DNA of 64,000 nucleotides from Alviniconcha marisindica. Its lineage: Eukaryota > Mollusca > Gastropoda > Provannidae. Below are positions 56,530 through 64,000 of this stretch, piece by piece (positions within the stretch are counted from its first letter, which is position 1; the number at the start of each line of letters is the position of its first letter). The stretch spans positions 1 through 64,000 of the forward strand of contig JABMCL010002458.1 of assembly GCA_018857735.1 (NCBI GenBank), written 5' to 3'. Made by a program: the position numbers and the translations under genes. The notes under the pieces were generated by a model. The model was not told where the DNA came from. It saw only the letters and a program-made list of their open reading frames with translations, and searched no databases.

Positions 56530-57375
56530 TGCCTTGATGTTGCTGGCTGTGAAGGGATCCCAGACAGGGCTGGCAGGTTGTACAAATGCCTTGATGTTGC
56601 TGGCTGTGAAGGGATCCCAGACAGGGCTGGCATGGCCCGCAGGTTGTACAAATGCCTTGATGTTGCTGGCTGTGAAGGGATCCCAGACAGGGCTGGCATG
56701 GCCCGCAGGTTGTACAAATGCCTTGATGTTGCTGGCTGTGAAGGGATCCCAGACAGGGCTGGCATGGCCCGCAGGTTGTACAAATGCCTTGATGTTGCTG
56801 GCTGTGAAGGGATCCCAGACAGGGCTGGCAGGTTGTACAAATGCCTTGATGTTGCTGGCTGTGAAGGGATCCCAGACAGGGCTGGCAGGTTGTACAAATG
56901 CCTTGATGTTGCTGGCTGTGAAGGGATCCCAGACAGGGCTGGCATGGCCCGCAGGTTGTACAAATGTCTTGATGTTGCTGGCTGTGAAGGGATCCCAGAC
57001 AGGGCTGGCATGGCCCGCAGGTTGTACAAATGCCTTGATGTTGCTGGCTGTGAAGGGATCCCAGACAGGGCTGGCATGGCCCGCAGGTTGTACAAATGCC
57101 TTGATGTTGCTGGCTGTGAAGGGATCCCAGACAGGGCTGGCATGGCCCGCAGGTTGTACAAATGTCTTGATGTTGCTGGCTGTGAAGGGATCCCAGACAG
57201 GGCTGGCATGGCCCGCAGGTTGTACAAATGCCTTGATGTTGCTGGCTGTGAAGGGATCCCAGACAGGGCTGGCAGGGCCCGCAGGTTGTACAAATGCCTT
57301 GATGTTGCTGGCTGTGAAGGGATCCCAGACAGGGCTGGCATGGCCTGCAGATTGTACAAATGTCTTGATGTTGCG
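56530..57375. repeat. 66/57-bp minisatellite, 13 copies
   Basis: Unit core 'cttgatgttgctggctgtga' with 'agggatcccagacagggctg'. Ten copies carry a 9-bp block (atggcccgc or a variant) that three lack, so all lengths are multiples of 3. Three frames stay open for 328-404 codons. The - frame extends into flanking unique sequence on both sides (56268-57482), but nothing in it is recognisable. Confidence 0.94.
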
Positions 57376-57539
57376 TTTTCAGCCTCTGGTCGTTGGTGGC
57401 CGCCTTGGTGTTGCGCCTGAGGACGGACTACGGACAACCAGCCGAAAGTCACGTCACTGCCGACTTGAACTGCTACTGACAAGGACCCAGGCGTACAGAC
57501 AACTGTCGGACGTGACCTAACTGGTGTACAGTCAGAAAA

Positions 57540-58305
57540 CTGTTAGACTGACCTAACGTAGTGTACAGACACCTGCCACACTGACCCAAGTGTACAGTGA
57601 AACAACTGCCACACTGACCCAAGTGTATAGTGAAACAACTGCCACACTGACCCAAGTGTACAGTGAAACAACTGCCACACTGACCCAAGTGTAAGTGTAC
57701 AGTGAGACAACTGCCACACTGACCCAAGTGTACAGTGAGACAACTGTCACACTGACCCAAGTGTACATACATCTGCCAGACTGACCTAACGTAGTGTACA
57801 AACACCTGCCAGACTGACACAAGTGTACAGTGAGACATCTGCCAGGCTGACCCAAGTGTGCAGACATCCGCCAGACTGACCCAAACGTACAGACACCTGC
57901 CAGACAGTGACCCAAACGTACAGTCACCTGCCAGACAGTGACCCAAACGTACAGACACCTGCCAGACAGTGACCCAAACGTACAGACATCTGCCAGACAG
58001 TGACCCAAACGTACAGACACCTGCCAGACAGTGACCCAAACGTACAGGCACCTGCCAGACTGACCCCAACGTACAGACACCTGCCAGACTGACCCAAACG
58101 TACAGACACCTGCCAGACTGACCCAAACGTACAGACACCTGGCAGACAGTGACCCAAGCGTACAGGCACCTGCCAGACTGACCCCAACGTACAGACACCT
58201 GCCAGACTGACCCAAACGTACAGACACCTGCCAGACTGACCCAAACGTACAGACACCTGCCAGACTGACCCCAACGTACAGACACCTGCCAGACTGACCC
58301 AAGCC
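57540..58305. repeat. Minisatellite, ~30-33 bp
   Basis: Unit core 'ctgacccaaacgtacagaca' with 'cctgccagac'. Left copies read 'agtgtacagtgaaacaactg'. Confidence 0.93.
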
Positions 58306-58650
58306 GGCGTAGCTATAGACGATCGTGAGGCGCCTATGGTTATCTGACAGTAATGTGCTGTCGTCATGCAGGCAGGTGAAAAATGGAACACGGAAACTGG
58401 ATACGAAAATCGGCCGGCATTCGTTAAGCTTCGTCGGGATTCGTGGTTTCCCCTGTCCGGCTGACTGTCAGTTAAAAACCAGTTATGAATCTGTCTGTCT
58501 GTCGCCGGTTATTGTCACTCTGCACAAGGTCTGTACTTAGCCTGCTGCAAGGCTACGGCTCACCCGTCACTAATAGGCCTTCTCGCCTCCGTGGACGTTA
58601 CTGAAGCAACAAAGTCAGTCACTGAATCAGCTGGTCTCGAGATGGGATAA
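58305..58650. other. Unique sequence, no gene recognised
   Basis: Nothing coding or structural seen. 'aatcggccggcattcg' is a small GC-rich dyad. Confidence 0.5.
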
Positions 58651-58659
58651 TTATGAACG

Positions 58660-58740
58660 TTTTAATGTTGTTTACGTCCACAGAAACCATCAGGCTTATT
58701 AGGGACGGGGAGCCCAGGACGGCCACCCCGACTTTTACAC
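58660..58740 (-). mobile_element. SINE fragment
   Basis: 'acgtccacagaaaccatcag' and 'gcttattagggacggggag' match the 3' part of the SINE at 58836-59152. Confidence 0.7.
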
Positions 58741-58835
58741 AGCTACTCGCCGCCAGTGAGCTCTGACAGATATGAACTTTCTTTCTTTTTCTTTCTTTCA
58801 ATCTTTCATGCTGTGTTACGTCCACACATATGAAG

Positions 58836-59152
58836 TAAGTAAACATGATGCTTAACGTCCACAGAAACCATAAGGCTTATTAGGGACGGGGAGAAGGGGA
58901 AGAGGGTGTATGGAGGTGGGGGGAGAGGGAGATTATATACCTATCGCTACACTGTCACCACCAGAATGACTTCTGCATTAAGATGGGCAGCGATGAGAGC
59001 CATTTTAATGTTTCAGTAGGAAGTGATGAACAAAGTCAAAAGACAGTGTCCACAAACCACAACCTTTTTTGAAGAGAAAGGAGAGTCGAAGCGGTATTGA
59101 ACCGAGGTCCTTCCGCTTAAGCCTTACCGCTAGGCCAAACCGCCTCACACAG
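58836..59152 (-). mobile_element. Full-length tRNA-derived SINE with 8-bp target duplication
   Basis: On the - strand the head reads 'gaggcggtttggcctagcgg' (A-box region) and 'ggttcaataccg' (B-box). A body follows, ending in the 'gacgttaagcatcatgttta' tail with 'cttactt'. ATATGAAG flanks both ends (58828-58835 and 59153-59160). Length about 317 bp. Confidence 0.85.
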
Positions 59153-59344
59153 ATATGAAGGTCTTGCACGCGGAAGAAGTAGCAGCAGTCGACCAATGAG
59201 AGCAGACTCAGTGGCGTTCAGCGGCGTGTGAAGGTAGCCTGCACCGACTCGTCACCGACATTCAGGAAGAACTTGAGGCGTGACTTCACAAAGCTTTACG
59301 TCACCGAGCCGGGTTTCGCTTGCCGGCGGGATATCGACCCGGTA

Positions 59345-59475
59345 ACAGTGAATGTATGTTTGATCTGATACACTGCATGCTCCCCCCCCCCCCCCCCCCC
59401 CCACCCCCATCGACCCGTAACATGAATGTGATGTTTGATCTGATACACTGCATGCCCCCCCCCCCCCCCCACCAA
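59345..59475. repeat. Two ~60-70-bp repeats with poly-C
   Basis: 'tgtttgatctgatacactgc' occurs twice, each time followed by a C-run (59382-59402, 59457-59470). Confidence 0.88.
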
Positions 59476-59554
59476 CTTTGTTGAGTTGTCCCGCCCCCCG
59501 GCAGTAACTGCTATCGTCAGAGTCGTTGAAAGTGACTCGGTATCCTACAACTGC

Positions 59555-59815
59555 GGCAAATAATAAACACTGAGTTCCAATACTGACTGACGAGCAACAA
59601 GCAAATAATAAACACTGAGTTCCAACACTGACTGACGAGCAACGAACAAATAATAAACACTGAGTTCCAATACTGACTGACGAGCAACGAACAAATAATA
59701 AACACTGAGTTCCAATACTGACTGACGAGCAACAAGCAAATAATAAACACTGAGTTCCAACACTGACTGAACGAGCAACGAACAAATAACTGACACTGAC
59801 TGAACGAGTAACAAG
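59555..59815. repeat. Minisatellite, 45 bp, 5-6 copies
   Basis: Unit core 'aaataataaacactgagttc' with 'caatactgactgacgagc'. Confidence 0.93.
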
Positions 59816-59922
59816 CAACACTCCGGCAGTTTCTCGCACGGCACTGACTGAACTCAGTGACTTGACTGGTTGGCCAGAACAGGCTGTCAGTCACTGAGCA
59901 GTCCATTTGGGTGGCCGCCGAC

Positions 59923-59928
<6 letters not shown>

Positions 59929-59992
<64 letters not shown>
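59929..59992. repeat. (GA)n microsatellite
   Basis: GA tract attached to the 3' tail of LINE copy C. Confidence 0.95.
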
Positions 59993-59996
<4 letters not shown>

Positions 59997-60325
59997 TTTA
60001 TTTTCACAGTACAAGGCTTGTAGTTTAAGTTCAGTCAAAAACCTAACAACTAGTCCTTGCTAAGCTACTGATGAGTAGATATTAAATTACAGGCATTATT
60101 TACATATACTGGGCCTGAATGAGTGAGTGAAACATTATACATGAGAATTTCCACACAAACATAGCGTGTTCACAGCGCCAGATGCACACTCCGAGCATCG
60201 CTTTCCGGCACCTTCCTCCAAAGAGAGGATGTCGCAAACCAGTGCTTGGAGTTCGCGCCAGATGAACACATGCACATCATTCAGTTACATATCATTATGA
60301 GCATACAACCAGCGAGCGAGCGAGC
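59992..60325 (-). mobile_element. LINE 3' UTR and tail, copy C
   Basis: Shares with 44544-44830 the segments 'ttcagtcaaaaacct', 'aacaactagtccttgctaag', 'catagcgtgttcacagcgcc' and 'attatgagcatacaaccagc'. It contains a small internal duplication ('gcgccagatg' twice). Confidence 0.8.
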
Positions 60326-60330
60326 GAGCG

Positions 60331-60342
60331 AGAGAGAGAGAG

Positions 60343-60425
<83 letters not shown>
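60331..60425. repeat. (GA)n microsatellite
   Basis: GA tract between LINE copies C and D. Confidence 0.95.
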
Positions 60426-60428
<3 letters not shown>

Positions 60429-60432
60429 ACTC

Positions 60433-61005
60433 GAACTGACTAGAAAACTTTACAAGGATTGTAGTTTAGGTTTAGTCAAAAACCTGTCTAACAACTAGTC
60501 CTTGCTAAGTTACTGATAAATAGATATCAAATTACAGGCGGCATTACTTATATCCAGAGAGAGAGAAGAGACAGAGACAGAGACAGCCGAGAGACAGAGA
60601 GAGAGCTATCATGAATCATGATTACGTCAGTAAAATTGTATACATGAAATAAGCGTGATGAACCGGAACAGTAAAAAACTAACTGACAAACAACAACAAC
60701 TTGGCAACAACAACTAACTGAACGGCGGCATCAACAAAGACCCACTCGGAAACGCCGCCGCACAACTGAAACCGTCAACAGCCGGCAAACTGAACAACAA
60801 TGACCTTGCATCAGTGTTGGCAACACCAGATGCACACAATGCATGCCTACATCTACACATCACGCAGGTATACATGTATAATGAGCATACAACCAGCAGA
60901 TAAGACCGCGGTCAGAACGTCTCATCATTCCGCCTAGGGCGCTGCTTGACTGAAGACTAGTGAACAGAAGTAATCAACGCTTTTCTTTATTAGAACAATC
61001 AGGTA
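60433..61005 (-). mobile_element. LINE 3' UTR and tail, copy D
   Basis: Contains 'ggattgtagtttaggtttag', 'aacaactagtccttgctaag' and 'aatgagcatacaaccagcag', in the same order as copies B and C. A non-matching stretch (60555-60800) lies inside, including 'gagacagagacag' repeats. Two copies nested in tandem, C and D, lie immediately upstream of the PRXL2-like gene. Confidence 0.75.
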
Positions 61006-61013
61006 GAGGGACC

Positions 61014-61016
<3 letters not shown>

Positions 61017-61072
<56 letters not shown>
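61017..61072. repeat. (GA)n microsatellite
   Basis: GA tract ending just before the PRXL2-like first exon region. Confidence 0.95.
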
Positions 61073-61073
<1 letters not shown>

Positions 61074-61186
61074 AATTTATGTTTTATTTTACAGGTTTGT
61101 TAGCGACTCAAGTTACGCTGTCGTCTTTGCAACGTACGAATCCAGATTCAGAAGAGAGTGGTCTCCCCTACTTTGTTGACTGCAAC

Positions 61187-61332
61187 ATGGCAGCGGAACC
61201 CGACTTGTCTCTGTCCAATATCAAAATATTTGATTCTAATGGACAGACGGTCCCAGCCACTGCCATTTTACCCAGCGAAGGCTACGCGTACTCCCTTATT
61301 GTTTTTCTTCGGAATTTCGCATGAGTGGCGTG
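61187..61332 (+). CDS. PRXL2-like: PRXL2/SelU/SelL-like selenoprotein, exon 1 (contains Sec TGA)
   Basis: Thioredoxin-fold redox protein of the AhpC/TSA-like PRXL2 group. The ATG has a good context (A at -3, G at +4), and M-A-A-E-P-D-L-S-L-S starts the protein. The exon continues I-K-I-F-D-S-N-G, then Y-S-L-I-V-F-L-R-N-F-A, TGA (61322-61324), GTG, GCG and TG, with donor GTATGA. The next exon starts with T, giving TGT (Cys), so the site reads F-A-U-V-A-C. Family members have C-x-x-C after V-F-x-R-H-F. The remaining distance to the next strand (V-V-F-I-G-S-S) also fits the family. A UxxC or UxxU site is known in SelU and SelL. An upstream exon is possible: the frame is open back to 61079, with an acceptor-like 'ttttattttacag' at 61081-61093. 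Confidence 0.8.
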
Positions 61333-61491
61333 GTATGAAACAATTTAATAGTTTTATTTGTCAAGTTGTTTGTTCTATGACCGTCGAGTTCAAAGGTGAA
61401 AGGGCTTTAACCTTTAAATAGCAGTTTAGGCCTTTAGAAGTTACTAAATGAGTGCATTTTGTACCACTGATGCGTATAATACCTCTGTGTC

Positions 61492-61495
<4 letters not shown>

Positions 61496-61530
<35 letters not shown>
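61496..61530. repeat. (GTCT)n microsatellite
   Basis: About eight GTCT units followed by CT. Confidence 0.95.
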
Positions 61531-61730
61531 TGTACTGTAGCAACGGCAGATATGTGAGTCGGCCTTTGTGCTAATATCTTCACCGTTGAGAAATAAAGTT
61601 AAATCAATCAATCATAAATCAGACTCTTTCTCTCTCGTAAGTTGTACAAACAAAGTTCACCCGTCTAGCTCCAGAAACATCTACCCCCAGGCCGAGAATA
61701 GGTAAAATCCAAGGAGACGGTCGGAAATTC

Positions 61731-62258
61731 CTGGACCATTTTAAATGTTATTCTGGGTCACAAATATCACCATAATCATTAAATGAGGTCCATATCTACC
61801 AATTACAGCCGAAATCTGCAACAAAAGGTGATTTTTTCCATATATTTTTGTCTCTGATTGTTTCGAGTTGGCGTCACGGATTGCAAATGGTGAACGAAGC
61901 ATTTTGCTTCTAGGTAAGCGGCCTCGTTAAGCAAGCTGCCGCTATTAAAAACCACGAAAAATGTACGGAAAAAATTGCAATCTGAGAACGTTGAGTCGTG
62001 AATACGATTGTCTTGCCAAAATTGGCACTAAGGAAGCGTTCACATTGTTACTGGAAAACTAGGTCAATCGTCAAAGGGCAACATGTGCCGACTCGAACTG
62101 ACAATCAGAGACAAAAATATATATATGGAAAAAAAATCATCATCATCATGGAAAAAAATCATCTTTTGTTGCAGATTTTGGCTGTAATCGGTAGATATGG
62201 ATCTATTTTAATGATTGTGATGATATTTGTGACCCAAATAACTTTTTAAATGGTCCAG
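61731..62258. mobile_element. Fold-back MITE with ~140-170-bp inverted arms
   Basis: The left arm (61731-61872, starting 'ctggaccattttaaatgtta') is an imperfect reverse complement of the right arm (62087-62258, ending 'ctttttaaatggtccag'). Matching blocks include the 'tcacaaatatcaccata' region, 'ccatatctaccaattacagc', 'aaatctgcaacaaaag' and 'tttttgtctctgattg'. The right arm has an extra ATC repeat block. No ORF. No clear target duplication. It sits in intron 1 of the PRXL2-like gene. Confidence 0.82.
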
Positions 62259-62589
62259 TTTCAGTTTGCTGGAGGTCCTAGCACTTACAGAACTAATCTT
62301 GTTTTAAATTAAAGGTGCATGCACTCTGTGCTATGTATATTTCAGTTTGCTGAAGGTCCAAGCACTTACAGAACTAATCTGTTTTAAATTAAAGGTGCAT
62401 GTACTCTGTGCAGAACTAATCTATTTTAAATTAAAGGTGCATGCACTGTGTGCTGTGTCTGTTTCAGTTTGCTGAAGGTCCAAGCACTTACAGAACTAAT
62501 CTGTTTTAAATTAAAGGTGCATGTACTCTGTGCAGAACTAATCTATTTTAAATTAAAGGTGCATGCACTGTGTGCTGCGTCTGTTTCAG
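62259..62589 (+). repeat. Acceptor-spanning repeats before PRXL2-like exon 2
   Basis: Three copies of the exon 2 acceptor plus its first ~21 bases (tttcag|tttgctgaaggtcc) begin at 62265, 62346 and 62468, ahead of the real one at 62590. The copies at 62346 and 62468 match over 21 exon bases; the first has two differences. A subrepeat 'ttttaaattaaaggtgcatg' fills the spacers. Confidence 0.9.
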
Positions 62590-62855
62590 TTTGCTGAAGG
62601 TCCAAGCACTGGCTCCTCTAGCTGATGTGCTTGCTGCCAGCAACACACGCGTTGTTTTCATCGGCAGCTCCACCCCGGACCAGATGGCGGAATATCGTGA
62701 GCGCACGGCTTTGATCCCTTTCTGCGGTGACCTGTTCACAGACCCCTCCGTGATCTTGTACAAGCACTTCAGCCTGAAGCGTGGCGTGTTCAGGTCGCTG
62801 GTTAGACCTTTCTACACTGGCTTCAAAACGTACGGTGTCAAAGGAGTTATTGAAG
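62590..62855 (+). CDS. PRXL2-like: PRXL2/SelU/SelL-like selenoprotein, exon 2
   Basis: Acceptor 'gcgtctgtttcag', donor GAA-G|GTTGGT (266 bp, phase 2 to 1). The first T completes the resolving Cys codon. The frame then reads L-L-K-V-Q-A-L-A-P-L-A-D-V-L-A-A-S-N-T, R-V-V-F-I-G-S-S-T-P-D-Q-M, C-G-D-L-F-T-D-P-S-V-I-L-Y-K, F-S-L-K-R-G-V-F and Y-G-V-K-G-V-I-E-G. The order V-V-F-I-G, F-T-D-P (D-P before the Y-K-x-L/F helix) and L-K-R-G is the core of the PRXL2 AhpC/TSA-like fold. Confidence 0.87.
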
Positions 62856-62903
62856 GTTGGTGGAGGGACTGCAAGAGCTTCTTGTTTCCATGTGTGACAT
62901 GGG

Positions 62904-62935
62904 GTGGGGGGGGGGGGGGGGGGGGGGGGTGGGTG
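62904..62935. repeat. Poly-G run in intron 2
   Basis: About 24 G with one T interruption, 50 bp after the exon 2 donor. Confidence 0.9.
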
Positions 62936-63124
62936 GAGGTGGCTGTCATCTGGCTGTGGTCTGCCTCCTGGTTGACATGGGCCATTGGCGGTCAGACGGT
63001 TACTGAAATCAAAAACATAATAATTCAGCTTTTCTCCATATTTCAGCATGTGTAGGTTTCTGTGAAGAAGAAATTGGCAACTCCAGGGCCAGATGCTTCC
63101 AGCAAAGCAGTGTGAGGAGAGTCA

Positions 63125-63853
63125 GTGCCGTGGCTGCTGTCCTGTAATACACTGCGTGTTGCAGGTGTCCAACTGCTGTGCCGTGGCTGCTCTCCTGTAA
63201 CGCACTGCATGTTGCAGGTGTCCGACTTGCTGTGCCGTGGCTGCTCTCCTGTAACGCACTGCGTGTTGCAGGTGTCCGACTTGCTGTGCCATGGCTGCTG
63301 TCCTGTAACGCACTGCGTGTTGCAGGTGTCCGACTTGCTGTGCCATGGCTGCTGTCCTGTAACGCACTGCGTGTTGCAGGTGTCCGACTTGCTGTGCCAT
63401 GGCTGCTGTCCTGTAACGCACTGCATGTTGCAGGTGTCCGACTTGCTGTGCCATGGCTGCTGTCCTGTAACGCGCTGTGTGTTGCAGGTGTCCGACTTGC
63501 TGTGCCATGGCTGCTCTCCTGTAACGCGCTGCGTGTTGCAGGTGTCTGACTTGCTGTGCTGTGGCTAGTCTTCTTTAACACGCTGCGTGTTGCAGGTGTC
63601 CAACTTGCTGTGCCGTGGCTGCTCTCCTGTAACGTGCTCCGTGTGGCAGCTGTGCCGTGGCTAGTCTGCTTTAACATGCTCCGTGTGGCAGGTATCTGAC
63701 TTGCTGTGCCGTGGCTGCTCTCCTATAACGTGCTCCGTGTGGCAGGTATCTGACTTGCTGTGCCGTGGCTAGTCTGCTTTAACATGCTCCGTGTGGCAGG
63801 TATCTGACTTGCTGTGCTGTGGCTAGTCTTCTTTAACGCGCTACATGTTGCAG
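63125..63853 (+). repeat. Acceptor-spanning minisatellite before PRXL2-like exon 3 (54 bp)
   Basis: Units end 'gcactgcgtgttgcag' and begin 'gtgtccgacttgctgtgcc', copying the exon 3 acceptor and its first 13-14 bases. About 13 copies. The units in 63180-63550 are 54 bp (18 codons) and frame-compatible. The proximal units differ ('gtatctgacttg', 'gtggcag') and introduce stops. Confidence 0.93.
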
Positions 63854-63951
63854 GTGTCCGACTTGCCAAAGAAACAGCCCATCTGGCCGGCGACTCCTGG
63901 CAGCAAGGGGGCACAATCCTGTTGGACAAAGATGAGAAGGTTCTTTACCAG
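63854..63951 (+). CDS. PRXL2-like: PRXL2/SelU/SelL-like selenoprotein, exon 3 (gene continues beyond window)
   Basis: Acceptor 'ctacatgttgcag', donor TAC-CAG|GTACCT (98 bp, phase 1 to 0). It reads G-V-R-L-A-K-E-T-A-H-L-A-G-D-S-W-Q-Q-G-G-T-I-L-L-D-K-D-E-K-V-L-Y-Q. The G-D-x-x-Q-Q-G-G-T strand followed by D-x-D-x-K-V-x-Y/F is a hallmark of the PRXL2 group. The C-terminal exon(s), stop and SECIS element lie outside the window. Confidence 0.87.
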
Positions 63952-64000
63952 GTACCTAATAAAATCTGCTGGTATTGGGTTGGTGGTGGTGGTGGGGGGG

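Noticed and set aside
61322..61324. TGA as ordinary stop (pseudogene or 45-residue peptide)
   Set aside because: The next exons are intact, phases match, and the TGA sits at the family's redox Cys; Sec is more economical, although a SECIS could not be seen.

Overview
The window is eukaryotic genomic DNA. The genes are split by introns with canonical GT..AG sites, and between them lie relics of non-LTR retrotransposons (LINEs), tRNA-derived SINEs and a fold-back MITE. By my estimate about half of the length is tandem repeat. An invertebrate NF-kB-pathway gene, two apparent selenoprotein genes and the style of LINE and SINE relics fit a marine invertebrate, most likely a mollusc. The species is inference only.

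Three protein-coding loci can be supported. (1) Left edge, + strand: the last two coding exons of selenoprotein S (SELENOS/VIMP, ER-associated degradation) at 3136-3202 and 5629-5711, ending with an in-frame TGA (Sec), one Gly codon and TAA. (2) Centre, - strand: a gene for a nuclear IkB/BCL3-like ankyrin protein running from the first ATG at 43671 to a terminal exon ending at 20056 (or 19536 in another frame). It has seven coding exons, and all intron phases match across about 24 kb. A kB-type site lies about 190 bp upstream of the ATG. (3) Right edge, + strand: the first three coding exons of a thioredoxin-fold PRXL2/SelU/SelL-like redox protein (61187-61332, 62590-62855, 63854-63951). Its catalytic CxxC appears as U-V-A-C, with a TGA codon and the Cys split over the first intron.

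Layout: 1-3135 minisatellite, homopolymers and degraded AT-rich sequence; 3136-5711 SELENOS 3' end, with a LINE relic and a 1-kb polypyrimidine array in its last intron; 5712-19440 3' flank with about a dozen minisatellite families; 19536-43671 BCL3-like gene, its introns filled with arrays (27-bp array of about 3 kb, 18-bp, 34-bp, 51-bp, 30-bp, 43-bp); 43672-44111 promoter region; 44112-49455 two LINE relics, SINE-like material and microsatellites; 49490-58300 a chain of satellites including a 4.4-kb 44-bp array; 58300-61080 SINEs and LINE 3' tails; 61187-64000 PRXL2-like gene.

The most unusual pattern is that several arrays start exactly at exon edges and carry a copy of the splice site plus the first or last exon bases in the unit. 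This holds at the last SELENOS acceptor, the acceptors of BCL3-like exons 4 and 7, the donor of BCL3-like exon 6, and the acceptors of PRXL2-like exons 2 and 3. At BCL3-like exon 7 the proximal 42-bp units keep phase, giving five in-frame acceptors that would each add a 14-residue peptide.
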